Positions 11,797 through 22,969 of a stretch of 64,000 nt of DNA are shown here, in pieces (positions within the stretch are counted from its first letter, which is position 1; every line of letters begins with the position of its first letter). The notes beneath the pieces were generated by a model. That model ran no database searches and was not told the origin of the DNA. It was given only the letters and a program-made list of their open reading frames with translations. The position numbers and the translations under genes were made by a program. Source of the stretch: Spizellomyces punctatus DAOM BR117 (Eukaryota > Chytridiomycota > Chytridiomycetes > Spizellomycetales > Spizellomycetaceae); contig NW_015971539.1 of NCBI RefSeq assembly GCF_000182565.1, positions 1,049,219 to 1,113,218 on the forward strand, given 5' to 3'.

Positions 11797-12588
11797 ATGA
11801 CCGACCACGCTGAAGAGCAAGCAAACGAACTGGAGGCCCTTCGGTCCATTTTTCCTGATGAATTCGAAGAACTTGATGTCGGTCCGCCCGCCGCATTTCG
11901 AATACACATCAAGCCAGAAGACACCCCAGAAGATGTTGCCCACCTTGACCCATCACTATATCTCACAATAACCTATACAGAAACATATCCTGATACCCTC
12001 CCCGAACTGTCACTAACAGACGTTACCGGTCTTACAGAGGAGGATACACATACCCTCTTGGAAACGATCAACGAATGTGCAACGGAATATGTTGGAATGG
12101 CAATGGTCTTCACGCTTGCAACGTCGGCAAAAGAAACCTTTGAGCGACTGCTCCAAGAGCGATCGGAACGTATGGCCACGGAGGAAGCTGCCCGGATTGC
12201 GGCGGAGGAGGAGGCAGAACGACAACGGCACGCGGGAACTCGAGTCACACCGGCTACTTTTGACATATGGAAAGCCAAGTTTCTGGAGGAGATTGCTGGT
12301 ATATTGAAGCAACCTAAAGGGGAAGAGCTGCTAACACCAGCTCAACGCGCAGCAGCAGCTGTGGGTGGGCTATTGGAAAGTTTGAAGGGTGGGAAAGGGA
12401 CGAAACTGACGGGGAGACAGCTGTTTGAAAAAGATCAGTCTTTGGCGAAGAGTGATATGGCTTTCATCGAGGAAGGAGACGTCACTGTTGATGTAGAATT
12501 ATTCGAGGGGATGGAGGATTTGGATCTTGACGACGAGGATGAGGAAGAGAACTCAGTCTTGGCGAATTTTAGAGATGCAGACGATTAG
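11797..12588 (+). CDS. RWD-domain protein, RWDD1/Gir2 (DFRP2) type
   Basis: Single exon, 263 aa from ATG 11797; the open frame begins upstream, but this Met directly precedes the RWD domain. In the RWD fold, residues 4-115 give QANELEALRSIFPDEFEEL, then YLTITYTETYPDTLPELSL. A charged coiled coil, Glu/Arg-rich, follows at about 118-150. The acidic end (EDLDLDDEDEEEN) is typical of DFRP2 proteins. Yeast Gir2 binds the GTPase Rbg2 and Gcn1, so a role in translation stress control is expected from the family. No intron is needed. Confidence 0.88.
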   Translation: MTDHAEEQANELEALRSIFPDEFEELDVGPPAAFRIHIKPEDTPEDVAHLDPSLYLTITYTETYPDTLPELSLTDVTGLTEEDTHTLLETINECATEYVGMAMVFTLATSAKETFERLLQERSERMATEEAARIAAEEEAERQRHAGTRVTPATFDIWKAKFLEEIAGILKQPKGEELLTPAQRAAAAVGGLLESLKGGKGTKLTGRQLFEKDQSLAKSDMAFIEEGDVTVDVELFEGMEDLDLDDEDEEENSVLANFRDADD

Positions 12589-12772
12589 ATACCGGTTGGG
12601 AACACACGCAGCAGTCTTCGGCATTTTTTGTCAAGACAGACACAATTGCTGGGCTTTGTGTGAGGAAGAGGGGCACAGTGGGACTAGATTCCGGTTTTAT
12701 CGAATCACAATACAGACATCATACGCAGAGTCGATGATGTCAATTTCATGCAGCTGTGTTCACAGCAAAAAT

Positions 12773-14382
12773 CTATCGATACCAGTCCCGGAGCTTCTCA
12801 CAGTTTTGCATCTTCATCTCCTGGGCTGCTCGAAGCTTTTTCTCATCCACCGTAAACCATCCATTTGCTTGTGCAATGCGGAAGCGCTTGATCTCTTGTT
12901 CTTGAGCGCAGAGATGCTGAAGGTTGCGATGCCACTAGGTACATATTTGTAAGGTATGTAATCCGCAGCACGTGTCGCATCTTCAAAAGGCATACCTCGG
13001 TTTCAACATCCTGCTCGTACTTCTGCAACTTGTCATGCCTAGCTTTTGAGCCATCCCATCTGTTCCATGCTTTTGCGTTAACAAAGTATGGGACGCTCCG
13101 TGACTCGGTGGCCCGGCGAAGATTGTACTGTGGGGAGGTTGCGAAAGAAAAATTCGGTTCTGGATCTCCTCCAGGGAGGAGGCCCGAGAACAGAGCCGAT
13201 AGTAATGGGAAAACGAACAATACAATGACAGGGAGGAGATGGAAGAATTGCAGAACTTGGGCCTGGCCAGCTGTAGGATGATGTTGATGTGCGTGCGGGT
13301 TACGCCGGAATGATTGCGTACGGAATCCAGGGCCTGTAGTAAAACTGTGCATGCGAATTCCTAGATTCAAGAGAACTTGTGAAAAGGGGCTCCTTGGCAC
13401 TCAACCCCTTAGAAATGACCCCTTACCTGACCCTCCCATGCCCCCCATGTCCCCGAAAAACATATTGAACAAATCCTCCGGACTGATCTCACTTTCAAAT
13501 GGTGATCCGCCAAATCCTTGCCCGCCAAACCCGCCGCCACCACCGCCTCCCCGTGAAGTTTCAGAATCTACTCCAAATCGATCATACTTTGCACGCTTAT
13601 CGGTATCCCCCAGAACCGCAAAGGCGTGTCCGATTGCTGATAGTTTGGAAAGATTCATTACCCTGTTTTGATACGATAGGACTGCGTATTTGAGTTGTCT
13701 TACCTTTAAAAGCATCGTCTGTCCCTGGTGCTCCACATTTATCAGGATGGAATTGCAAAGCCAACTGTCCCCACACTGTTAACTGCAAGGCAGCAGAAGA
13801 TAGGAACCGTAGAACTCGAATAACCCACCTTTCGATACGCCTTCTTGATTTCAATTTCTGCGCATCCTTTCTCCAGTCCCAAGATAGCGTACAAGTCGCC
13901 TTTGGCTTTACAAGCTTTGATTCGCTTTATACCCTCAACCTGATCCGGTGTAAAGGGACGAGACGGACCAGCGTCTTCGCTGTCAGCACTGTTTGCAGAT
14001 GCCAATGAAGTTGCGCGTTTCCGGCTTGTCGCTGCCGAAGGTCGTGCGCTGGAAGAAGTGGAGGAGGATGTTGCTGAGGAGGCGTGTGCGTGCTTTTTGA
14101 GAAATGCCAACTGTTTGACATGGAATGTTAGAGCGTGGGAAGGTCCAGTCACAAAATAACATAGGTAAAATATGCTTCAGCTGCAACGGCAGATGATATA
14201 CTACGGATCTGCCTAATGGGCACGGTCTAAACAATAATGCTTACCCAGTCAATGCCTTCCGCAGTCTCGCAGAGTGCTATACTCTTGTTTGCAAATTTCA
14301 ACGCCGCGTCTGTGTTGCCGCTCTGGAACTTGTCTTTTGAGATTTGCAGGCAACGTAAAGCCTCGTCTTTGTTCATAGACAT
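12773..14382 (-). CDS. DnaJ/Hsp40 of the ER membrane (DNAJB12/B14 type)
   Basis: Six exons in phase: 14382-14245, 14110-13829, 13764-13704, 13636-13427, 13360-12996, 12934-12773. The N-terminus MNKDEALRCLQISKDKF is the short TPR-like head of DNAJB12/14. The J domain is YAILGLEKGCAEIEIKKAYRK, then the catalytic HPD (LALQFHPDKC) and AFAVLGDTDKRAKYDRFG. A Gly/Phe region follows (GGGFGGQGFGG, FNMFFGDMGG). One TM helix (LLPVIVLFVFPLLSALF) and a DUF1977-type tail come last. It should recruit Hsp70 to the ER surface for membrane-protein quality control. It is convergent with the RWD gene. Confidence 0.92.
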
Positions 14383-15440
14383 TGTTTGTGAAACCCGATT
14401 GGGATGAACCTCAAAATCTGGGCCGGTTCGCGATCGCTGCAAACGTCGTTCAATCCCACAAGCAAGTGACAAACAGGAATCCGGCCACATCTGGCAAATT
14501 ATGGCGCTGACGTGGCGCGTGGCGGAAACTCAGATAACAATGTTCGTCTTTTGCGACTGAAGACTTTTGGAAATTTGGAAAAGCACAAGACGACAAACTA
14601 GCCCAAAGTATGCTATGGTAAACAAGCTTCTACTATGGGTCTTGCACGCGCAAAACGCAACGGTTGGTCTAATGCAGACTGTACGACAAGTGGTGGTTGT
14701 CAACATGATTTGCATCTTGACGTCGGGGCAGGTAGCAAGTGGGAAGATATTTCAGATGCTAACAGTATGGGGATGTACAGACACACCTGTAACGAGGCTG
14801 CAATAGGAGCTTGATTGCTTGGTTGGTAGTACAGTTTTGGGTCGAAAGAGGAGGTAGCTTTTGGCCCGCCCAAAGTCAGCTTGAGCGAGTTTGCAAAGAT
14901 CGACGATGATGGAAACGCAAGAGAACGAATCCTTGTAGAACAAGAATACCACTGTCTCCTGTGGCAAAAAGTAACTGTGCGCCCCTGTCATCCTTGGTAT
15001 TTGGAACCGAGCTTTACGACTTGGATGTAGCAAACATTGTGATTCTGGCGTGAGTGCTTTGCAACTGGTGGTAAGACTCAAGCCATTTTGTAAACGCCAA
15101 GACTTTTAGGCCTGTCGAACAGGAATGCTGTGTCGATGTCTCATGGGCCGTAGTTTATCCTCCAAACTGAAATTCCTCCAGCTCTGGCGATTGCGTAAGC
15201 AAACCGCGTGAGCTTAGCTGACTTAGCTTTTTAAGCGAACGTGAGCCCTGGTGGGAAGGAAAGGCCAAACCAAGGCGGCGTCAGGATTTCCAAAGTCATC
15301 CGTGTGCAGAGGGGGCTCGTTGTGGCCGGATTTTGCTAAAGTCCTATAGGCATAAACTAAAATAGGACCACTCTGGTAAAGAGTGGGGCCCAAGTACAAG
15401 CACAGGGCTGTTCCTGTTTCCGCTTGTGCAGAATTGCTGA
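14383..15440. other. Intergenic, 1.06 kb
   Basis: Between the divergent DnaJ gene and the homeodomain gene. Short open frames on both strands (for example 14752-15081 minus) show no motif or convincing splice partner. A small hairpin (CCACTCT/AGAGTGG, 5-base loop) lies near 15369-15387, just upstream of the next gene. Both promoters are probably here. Confidence 0.5.
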
Positions 15441-18400
15441 ATGGATCACGCTCAAAATACTCCCTGGCAGCAAACGTCTGCCTCCCAAACCCCGTCCTCT
15501 TCGGCCGCTTCACCTTTTGGTGGCATAATGTCAACTATGACTCCATATGGAGCCCCCACAAGTGTGCAGGCGCTTCTTTCTGCCCAACGAAATGTGCTAT
15601 CCTCCGCTCCACCAAATCAACCGCCGCAGTCGCAGCAGTTCTACACTTATCAGCTGCATCCGCAGCCTCTGCAATATCTCGTCCCGTCGACGCTGTCAGG
15701 CGCCAACTCTTCCGTATCCTTTCCTGTAACGATAACAACTCCTTATGGTAAGGGCAGCACATCCGCTAGCATAAAAAACTAGGACTGTTTTCATTTGATG
15801 TGAGACAAAGATAAAAATGCTGACAACCGGAAAGCAATCCAACTGTACATGGTTGTGGAGCATTATCGGAATATATCAAAATTCTGATTTTCTCAATGAT
15901 ATCACAAACACTGTTCGCATGCCAAGGTTCTAGCAACCGTCGGGTGCACATCGTTAACAACAGCAAAGAAATTGATTTTCGTCGTCACAAGCTGATCCTA
16001 TGATGTGCCATTTTCGCAGAGAATTCCTCAACTTACCTAAGAAAGAAATTCAGCCCAGAACAAACCGATTTCATGAGAAAGAAATTCGATGAGAATCCTA
16101 AACCTTCTGATCAGATCTATAAGGAAATTAGCCAGACTGTTGGTCTTTCGGAGAAACAAGTAGTGTGCACAATTTCTGAGATGGGTTGGTATGGGATTCG
16201 TGTAGCTAAATCTGTCTCCCGGCAGGTCAAAGACTGGTTTGTGCGAGAGCGAACGAAGAAGAAGAATGCGAATAATGCCGTGTCAATGCCTACACCAGCG
16301 GCAACTCCAGTAACGATACCAGCGCCATCAGCTATAGCCTCTTCATTTGGACCAACGGTGACCAATCCAATGAGCCTTGGGCACTTCCCGTTCAACCCTA
16401 GCGCGACTACGACATATAACCCAATCGTCCCCAACACACCTGTTGGAGTCTCCGTGGCCCAACCAGTGGCAAATGCTCCTTTTATTTCAGCAGTAGCAGC
16501 CCAATATACTCCAAGTAGCAGTATACCGACAGTGCCGCATCCCTCAGCAATTGCATCCTCTTCGACCAGTAACTCATCACTGGCAGCGCCGACCGTCAAT
16601 GCATATGAGGCATATACCCCACTGGGAACGACCAGCCAAAACACTACGGTTGCCGCACCAACAAGTAGCACGAACGTCTCGATGTCTGCACCGATGCCAT
16701 CGGGAAATTCCGTATATCCAACATATTCCGCGTTTCCCGTCGCTGCAGCAAGTGCAAATATGAATGTTGTACCAGCGACGAATGCAACTCATGTGTCTAC
16801 AATTTCGCCCCAAAGTGTCAATACATCTGCTGTCCCAACAGATGGAAATCTAGTACTACCATCGGGAATGACCGTCAGTGTAAACAGTCCATCAACAAAT
16901 CCAATCTTGCCATATAGCATACCGGCTGCCACCAACAGCGTCGATGTAGACTTCAAGTCCCGAGTAGCGCAATTATTGGAGACTCACAAGTATCTTCAAG
17001 AAAGACATGGTTGCAATCTTCCTTTCTCTGCCATGTATCCTTCTCTTTGGGCATCCGCCCTACCGTCGACATTTTCGGGAGCTCAGAGCATGCCTCCGAA
17101 CAATTCAATGCCTGGTTCACTGAACGGGTGGCAAACAACTGGTGTGCAACCATCAGCAAGGGAAACAAATGCAACAGAAGTTGCTAGAAGTGAGCCACTG
17201 GAGACGGAGACTTTCCAGCTACCTGAAGACGGCGGCATGCGTGCAGATTCTCCTGTGTCCGAAGATGTAAGCAGCTCGGCAATAGATGTGAAGAGTAACG
17301 CACATACTTACTCGGTATGGTTTATAATAGGAAGGATCAGGGGAGACTCTTTTGGCACCTTTTCTGACCGAAGATGGACAAGTGAAAGATAACTCTTCCG
17401 CTCAAACACTGGCGAAGCAGTTGGCGCGAGCCACGGTCTGGCAAGAAAGAATTCCGATATTAAATGCTTTTGAGAAAACCTCAAACAAAGAAGTCTTTGC
17501 GAGGTAAGCTCCTTTTACAATTGTACTGTGACATCGATCTTTTTTAATGACGCTCTGTCGTCTATGTCAAATAGCTTTTTGAAGAGGCAAGGATTAAAAA
17601 CAATGACCAAAATGTTACTGAAGGCCAAAGACACAATACACGAGAACAATGTGGCTACCTGTGCTATTGTGGCGCTCAAAGTCCTTCTCAAATTGCCGGT
17701 AGAGTTGAGTGATTTGCGCGAGATGAAAACAGGGAAGCTGGTCAAGTACTTTGCATCCATAGACGCTGGGATGCAATCCCCTGGTAAGATCGGGATCTTA
17801 CGCCGATGTTACTATACGTGTCGCGCTCATGACTATTTTGTTTGTCTTTGCCAGCCGTCCATGACGCTGCTGGGTCTGTAATGCGCAGCTGGCAGGCGCT
17901 GATCGGTAAAGCAAGCGCCGACAAAGCTGACGAGAAAAAGCGTATCAGAGATGATTCTAGTGGTGGAGCAGCCAAGAAGACAAAAGTGGTGGACGGACCG
18001 AAGAAGGCCCCTGCAGAGGCGGACCGTAAAGTCGTTCAAGCTGTGGATAATTTCGACATCTTTAAGTCGCTATCACATGCAGCCTTACCAAAGATTAAGA
18101 AAGCCGAAAAACCGGTTGCAGCAAACTCGGATGCTCCCGTATCAACTGAATCAGTGAAAGAGACTACCCCTGTAGATGACATGGCAGAATCCAGGTGCGC
18201 CTCGTCGGTATACCAGCGAATTTGTTTATGGACATTCATTGACCACTTGTCTTTTCTTGCAGTCCTACATCAACCGCTAATTCTTCGTTACTCATTGATG
18301 CTGACAAGATACCCAGCTACCGCAGCACTAACGAGAAAAGCGAAGAAACGCCAGCATCGGTAAATGAAGCCAAGCCAAAAAAGAAGCGAGTTAGGTTTGC

Positions 18401-19820
18401 CGAAGCGGACAAACTTGTTTCGGTGCGATATTTCGAGAAATTCGAGCCAACTCAGGAGGAAGAGAGAGAGGTGGGTAATACTTATAGTGCCACCGAGTCA
18501 CGGATGGGCGCTGATGACTGTTTGATATATTTTGCAGGCGTTTAACATTACACCACATGAGCGTGGTAACGCGCGCGATTTCGATCGCCAAGAGGGGCAT
18601 AGAGCGTTCAGACGCGAACTAATAGCATCAAGAGATTGGGTAGCTCCGTCTGGTGAGTCAGGGTATATAGACGTCACTCCTGACAGGATACTAGGGACTC
18701 ACACCAGCTTCACCTTGACCTCCAGTCATCAGCTGGCCAGTTTCCTATGAATGGGGCCGCGACTCCACGGAAGCCACAGCGCAGCAAGACCGTGTACGCG
18801 GAATTCTCAGCGCCACGTACTTCTCGGAGGACCAAATTCCGTACTCTCCTGCTGAACCTCCAGAAGAACAGGAAACTAGTGCGGTGATCCCACCAAGGAT
18901 CATTCTGGTGGACGATCAGCAGAGTGTGGTACGTGCAACGCATCCCGGGAACGTAAATAAGTTGCTAATCCGACTGTGGCTCTTTCTTAGAATCCAACAT
19001 TGGACGTCGCAGGACAAGCGACGGATCCCAATGTTGCTATGAATCTAGGTACAAGCAATCTGGATGTAAGCGGGCTTTTGAATGCGCTGTCATCACAGCA
19101 GCCGAGTGTACTGGGTGCGATTGCTGGGCTACCAGCGCAGAATGTTGCACCCGTACCGAATCAGATGGACCTTGGGACCACATTGTTGTCTGCACTCAGT
19201 TCCCTTAGTATGCCCAGCGCGCTACCACAGGCGTCATTGCAGCCCGACCCTAACGCACCGATTAACGCACAAGCAATTCTAATACAGTCGCTTCTTTCGG
19301 TGAGTAACATCATTACGAGGAGTTCAAACGATGGTTGCTAAATCGTTGCGTCATATAGCAATTGGGTGGCCAGAATGCGGTATCTCCGGCGAGTATCCCA
19401 AATCCCGTGGGCTTACCATTGTCGTCTTCCCAGACCGAACAGCCACATCAGCAGCGACAGCTTCTAAATTCCCTCACTTCACAATTTGGACAAAACAGCA
19501 CCCAATCTCTGTCACAACACGTACAACCACAACAACAAAACCAAGGGCAGAATGGACGTCCTAACTCGCGATGGGGTCCACGAGGAGGACAACCTGACTC
19601 GATGCACCGCTCTCATCGAGGCGGCCACCGACCGGGTCCTTACGAGCGGCCTGATCGGGGACGTGGAGGGATTCAGCAAGGGCGTGGACGTGGTGGCGTA
19701 ATCAATCATCGTGCACGCGGAACCAAGAGTTGTTTTTTCTACACACAGGGCTATTGTAGAGCTGGAGAAGCCTGTACATTCCGACATGACGTGCCTCCAG
19801 CGTCAGAAGGTGGAACGTGA
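15441..19820 (+). CDS. PNUTS-like PP1 regulator with homeodomain, TFIIS-N and CCCH finger
   Basis: Eleven exons in phase: 15441-15747, 16020-16159, 16226-17266, 17331-17503, 17575-17783, 17855-18194, 18263-18470, 18538-18652, 18726-18928, 18991-19299, 19359-19820 (1168 aa). Domains: homeodomain at about 106-165 (FSPEQTDFMRKKF, LSEKQVKDWFVRERTKKK); a long Ser/Thr/Pro/Ala linker; a TFIIS N-terminal-like domain at about 530-620 (LKRQGLKTMTKMLLKAK, ALKVLLKLPVEL); a PP1-docking RVxF motif (KKKRVRFAEADKL) near 776; an RGG/Gln-rich tail; and a CCCH finger (C-x7-C-x5-C-x3-H, residues 1140-1158). TFIIS-N, RVxF and CCCH in this order is the PNUTS (PPP1R10/Ref2/Ppn1) plan, a phosphatase scaffold in transcription termination. 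Odd: the added homeodomain, in which the usual Asn of WFxNxR is replaced by Arg. Confidence 0.85.
16160..16225 (+). other. 66-nt phase-0 intron inside the homeodomain, open in frame
   Basis: GTAGTG...GGCAG, 66 nt, no stop in frame. Splicing gives the contiguous recognition helix (EKQ|VKDWF). Retention would insert 22 residues and destroy the homeodomain without ending the protein. Confidence 0.7.
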
Positions 19821-21211
19821 ATAATTGTGATTATGAAAGCCGACGTATTGGAACCACGCAAAAAGGATCGTCCTTGATGGTAATTTAGTATGATATGTAT
19901 ATAAAGTACCCCGTTTGCAGCCAACGGCTCGTCCGCCTGTAGAACCCTCCTCTCCACTATCCATTACATTTCACTTGATCAGTGGTCCACGCACCTGATA
20001 TTATCTTTTCAAACACTGTCATCAGTCAGCAGTCAGCATCCTCACAACAGAACCAGTGTGTAATAGACAATGTTCAGTCTCTAGTCCAAAAGTATCATGT
20101 AGCGAACGAAGACAGCACAATCAAGAAAGGTTGCAAATGCAGATAAGAGTGTCGGACTTATCACGGATTTGTCGCATCATGCTCTGTATAAATTTCCGTA
20201 TGTCAGAAACAAAAAACATGTCATTTTGTATCGGCATAGTCGGCATTTCCAATATGGCATAATTTGCATGACCAGCGTTGCAATAGTGAGCGACTTGTTC
20301 GCTGATATCAGTGTTTTCAATGTACCAAAATTTATTCTGTAGTTATTAAATCCATAGACGAACTAGCAGATTGCCTCTAGTTTGGTTGTTAACTCCAATA
20401 CGGTTTTGTCTGTATTGGAAGTAACAAATGTTCATAAATAATGCTTGTGCAACATGTCCGAAGATGCCGCGCCACATCGCGCTCGGACGTATGTAGGTGG
20501 AGACCCAAATACCTGTTGACTACAAATCGAGATTTGATATCTATACATAAGAATGCAGGCAGATTGAGTTCAGATATATGTGATACCCAATGCCCGTCGT
20601 GCTCTTGGTTGGCCTACTATTAATAACAGTCGCATCTCTTGTGAGACGTCCTGTGAGAGTCGATGGAGACAAAATATATCACAATGTACCAGGAAGGAAT
20701 GTCCGCTGCATTAAATGCGCCAAGCCGTATAAAGAAACGCAAAGCGGCTAAAGGCCTCTCGACGTGTCGCTCTCAAATGTCGACAAAGGTACTTTGTCTC
20801 AGCCATTTCTGAGGGTACGTCGCATTGCAAGAGTAAATGTTGTTCTGATTTTGAGAGTCGAAAGAGAACCATGCATTTAATGCAAGCACAGATTTACAAC
20901 AGGGTTTCCTATTTCCCCGTCCTTTCTGGACTTCCTCATTCTGCTTGCCGCAGGATTCTTCCAACTTTCTATCCCACCCACCAGCTGACCAAGGCCGGGA
21001 TTGTGGATAACTTTCAATTTGCTGGCCAGTGCGGCGTAGTCTCGTTGGTGGCCATATTATGTTGACATGCAATTGAAAGTATTGAATATTGCATTCATTC
21101 GTTACCTTCACTGTTTTTATCATACAAACATCCAGTTTGGATGCTGTGGTGTATAAATAGGCGCTTCTGGATATTCTCCCATGTGTCAATGAGCCTTATA
21201 ACCGCTTTGCC
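19821..21211. other. Gene-poor stretch, about 1.4 kb
   Basis: No ORF with a recognisable motif. The base composition is A/T-rich with scattered stops in all frames. Minus-strand frames near 20773-21189 look like chance. The last part holds a TATAAATA at 21152-21159. Confidence 0.5.
21152..21159 (+). promoter_or_regulatory. TATA box candidate
   Basis: TATAAATA, 53 bp before the ATG at 21212 and in an otherwise gene-free region, so it could drive the short reading frame there. Confidence 0.4.
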
Positions 21212-21890
21212 ATGACAAGCGCAACTTTGTCTGAAGACTCTCGTCCACACGCCCGTTACATCGTGCAGGATGATGATGTGGAAGTGGTGATTTTGGATGA
21301 TGGCCGACTTTATACTTCACAAGGAAACGGTCGAACGATTTGAGCCAGACAGTTCTGCGGTGTTGGTAATTGACGAAATATCATCCAGAACTTTGGCATC
21401 ATTGGCACTACCTCTCTGCCTAAGCTACTGGAGCTGCTCGAGGAGTGGCTTCAGCTTGCTTCGGTGTTGACCAATGTCGCGGTAGCAAGGACAGCCAGAT
21501 ACCGGATACAGTAGAGGATCTCCAGGACATCGAAATACAGCGTGACAACACCAGAAGACTGCTCCGGTTTCCCAATGAATGTTTTCAGTGTTTCAAAGTT
21601 TTGGCTGTGACCAGCGCAGAAGTCTCTGAGAAACACTGTTGACTGCCGGGAACATTTATCTCCATGCCGCTTGATGTCCTCGAGTTTCAATATCGTCGAT
21701 CTTATTCGTTGAAAAGGATGACCCGATGCAAACCTCTTCGATCCTTACGTACAAGCACAACTAACGGTTGTTTTTTCACTCTATCTGCTCCTCAACTTCT
21801 TTTAGTAATGGGCAGTATCATTAGTGCATCATCCAAGAATTACAGCGTCTGCTGCTTGCTGCATTACGCTTACTGAAAGAAGCAGAAAAG
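21212..21890 (+). pseudogene. Possible decayed or short gene behind a TATA box
   Basis: The ATG at 21212 opens a 43-codon acidic frame (MTSATLSEDSRPHARYIV, then DDDVEVVILDDG). Past its stop, other frames carry protein-like pieces, for example ERFEPDSSAVL near 21330 and LLELLEEWLQLASVLTNV at about 21427-21480. A GT-AG intron around 21366-21425 could join some of them, but I could not keep one frame to a sensible end. I do not recognise the family. It may be a young or degraded gene, or a short peptide with unrelated downstream frames. Confidence 0.25.
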
Positions 21891-22257
21891 GTTGGGTGTT
21901 TGGGTGCGCTGGAATCTGTCCAACGCTATCAATGCTACCAACAGGATAGTTTTGGCATTGGTATTCAAACCAAGGATGACGACGGTCTATTGTGGTATGA
22001 ATGAAATACGTGCAATATAGCTTGTTCCCTTGCCAGTGTGGAGGGAGGGTGTTTGGGCGTAGGGACTGAACGTCTTCTCCGTTCAGATGTACACGCATCT
22101 ATGTGCTAGTATGCATGCAAACCGCTCATGTCCACACTCTCCAGCTTTGTGTTTCAAGTGCTATTTGACATCATCCATTGGCCCTTTCTTTATCCACCCC
22201 TTCATCCAGATGGACCATATCTGAGCAGGTTGAACGACGACAAGTGTCCATAGCAGG
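21891..22257. other. Intergenic, about 370 bp
   Basis: No gene is seen. The region leads into the promoter of the small ORF at 22440. Confidence 0.5.
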
Positions 22258-22265
22258 TGACGTCG
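22258..22265 (+). promoter_or_regulatory. CRE/ATF half-matching site
   Basis: TGACGTCG, one base from the palindromic cAMP-response element. It lies 41 bp upstream of a perfect copy. Confidence 0.45.
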
Positions 22266-22305
22266 CATAAAGTACGCTTATGTAAGCACTAAGTGCGCGT
22301 TATAG

Positions 22306-22313
22306 TGACGTCA
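22306..22313 (+). promoter_or_regulatory. Perfect CRE/ATF site
   Basis: TGACGTCA, the consensus bZIP (ATF/CREB) palindrome, 17 bp before a TATA box and 127 bp before the ATG at 22440. Confidence 0.6.
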
Positions 22314-22329
22314 ACGCTCGACCCAACGC

Positions 22330-22337
22330 TATAAAAG
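22330..22337 (+). promoter_or_regulatory. TATA box
   Basis: TATAAAAG, 103 bp upstream of the ATG at 22440. Few genes in this window have such a clear TATA, so it suggests a regulated, strong promoter. Confidence 0.6.
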
Positions 22338-22439
22338 CACCCAGCTGGTCGTTCATTCGTACTTGCTCACATAGCAAACAAATCCAACACTATCACACCA
22401 TCATCCAGATTTTTTAAAGCGGTCACCAAAGTAGTTACC

Positions 22440-22667
22440 ATGTCTTCGAAAAACGACAACCACAACGCCTCGTCTACCGACTCCACCACAGAAGGCATGA
22501 CCACCAAGCCGGGCGGAAAGCACCTCGCAGCCAGTGCATCAAAGTCAACATCTCGACCCCACAACAAGGACCCCAACGAATACCCTCCCAATGTGAGATC
22601 AACTGGTAATAATCAAGGCACTGGGAAATCACAGACGCATAAGGCGGGAGTTAAGGGACGGTCTTGA
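22440..22667 (+). CDS. Small hydrophilic, disordered protein (75 aa)
   Basis: Uninterrupted frame of 75 aa, rich in Ser, Thr, Asn, Lys and Gly, with no hydrophobic core (MSSKNDNHNASSTDSTTEG...; end KAGVKGRS). I do not recognise a family. Support comes mainly from the promoter: CRE-like and perfect CRE sites and TATAAAAG sit in the right order upstream. Composition and promoter type resemble small stress- or development-induced proteins such as hydrophilins, but this is inference. It could also be a leader of a longer spliced transcript; no downstream exon was found. Confidence 0.5.
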   Translation: MSSKNDNHNASSTDSTTEGMTTKPGGKHLAASASKSTSRPHNKDPNEYPPNVRSTGNNQGTGKSQTHKAGVKGRS

Positions 22668-22969
22668 TCATTCACTTTGTACCGACGTTTGAAATATTCA
22701 AGGACATGCACAGTATGTAGATTCTCTATGTGTTGGACTGGAGGGCTCTTTGTAGCTGTCGTTGCTTGATTGTAATATATACCACATTCTTGTTGAGGGT
22801 GTGAGTTTGTAATATATGTGGTTAGCCATACAAGATATTTGGTCTTTCCAAAAACCCAAAATTTATTTCCATCATCAGAACTTTGCATAGAACGTTATAT
22901 AACTTGCACTGACGCAGCCATCAATGCTCATCACAGTCAACGGTGGGACGGTACGTGCTCGACACTACT
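22668..22969. other. Intergenic, 302 bp
   Basis: Convergent 3' ends of the small ORF and the SH3 membrane protein. Nothing else is seen. Confidence 0.5.

Noticed and set aside
14752-15081. Minus-strand ORF of 109 codons
   Set aside because: No motif, no splice partner, and it lies in a likely promoter interval.
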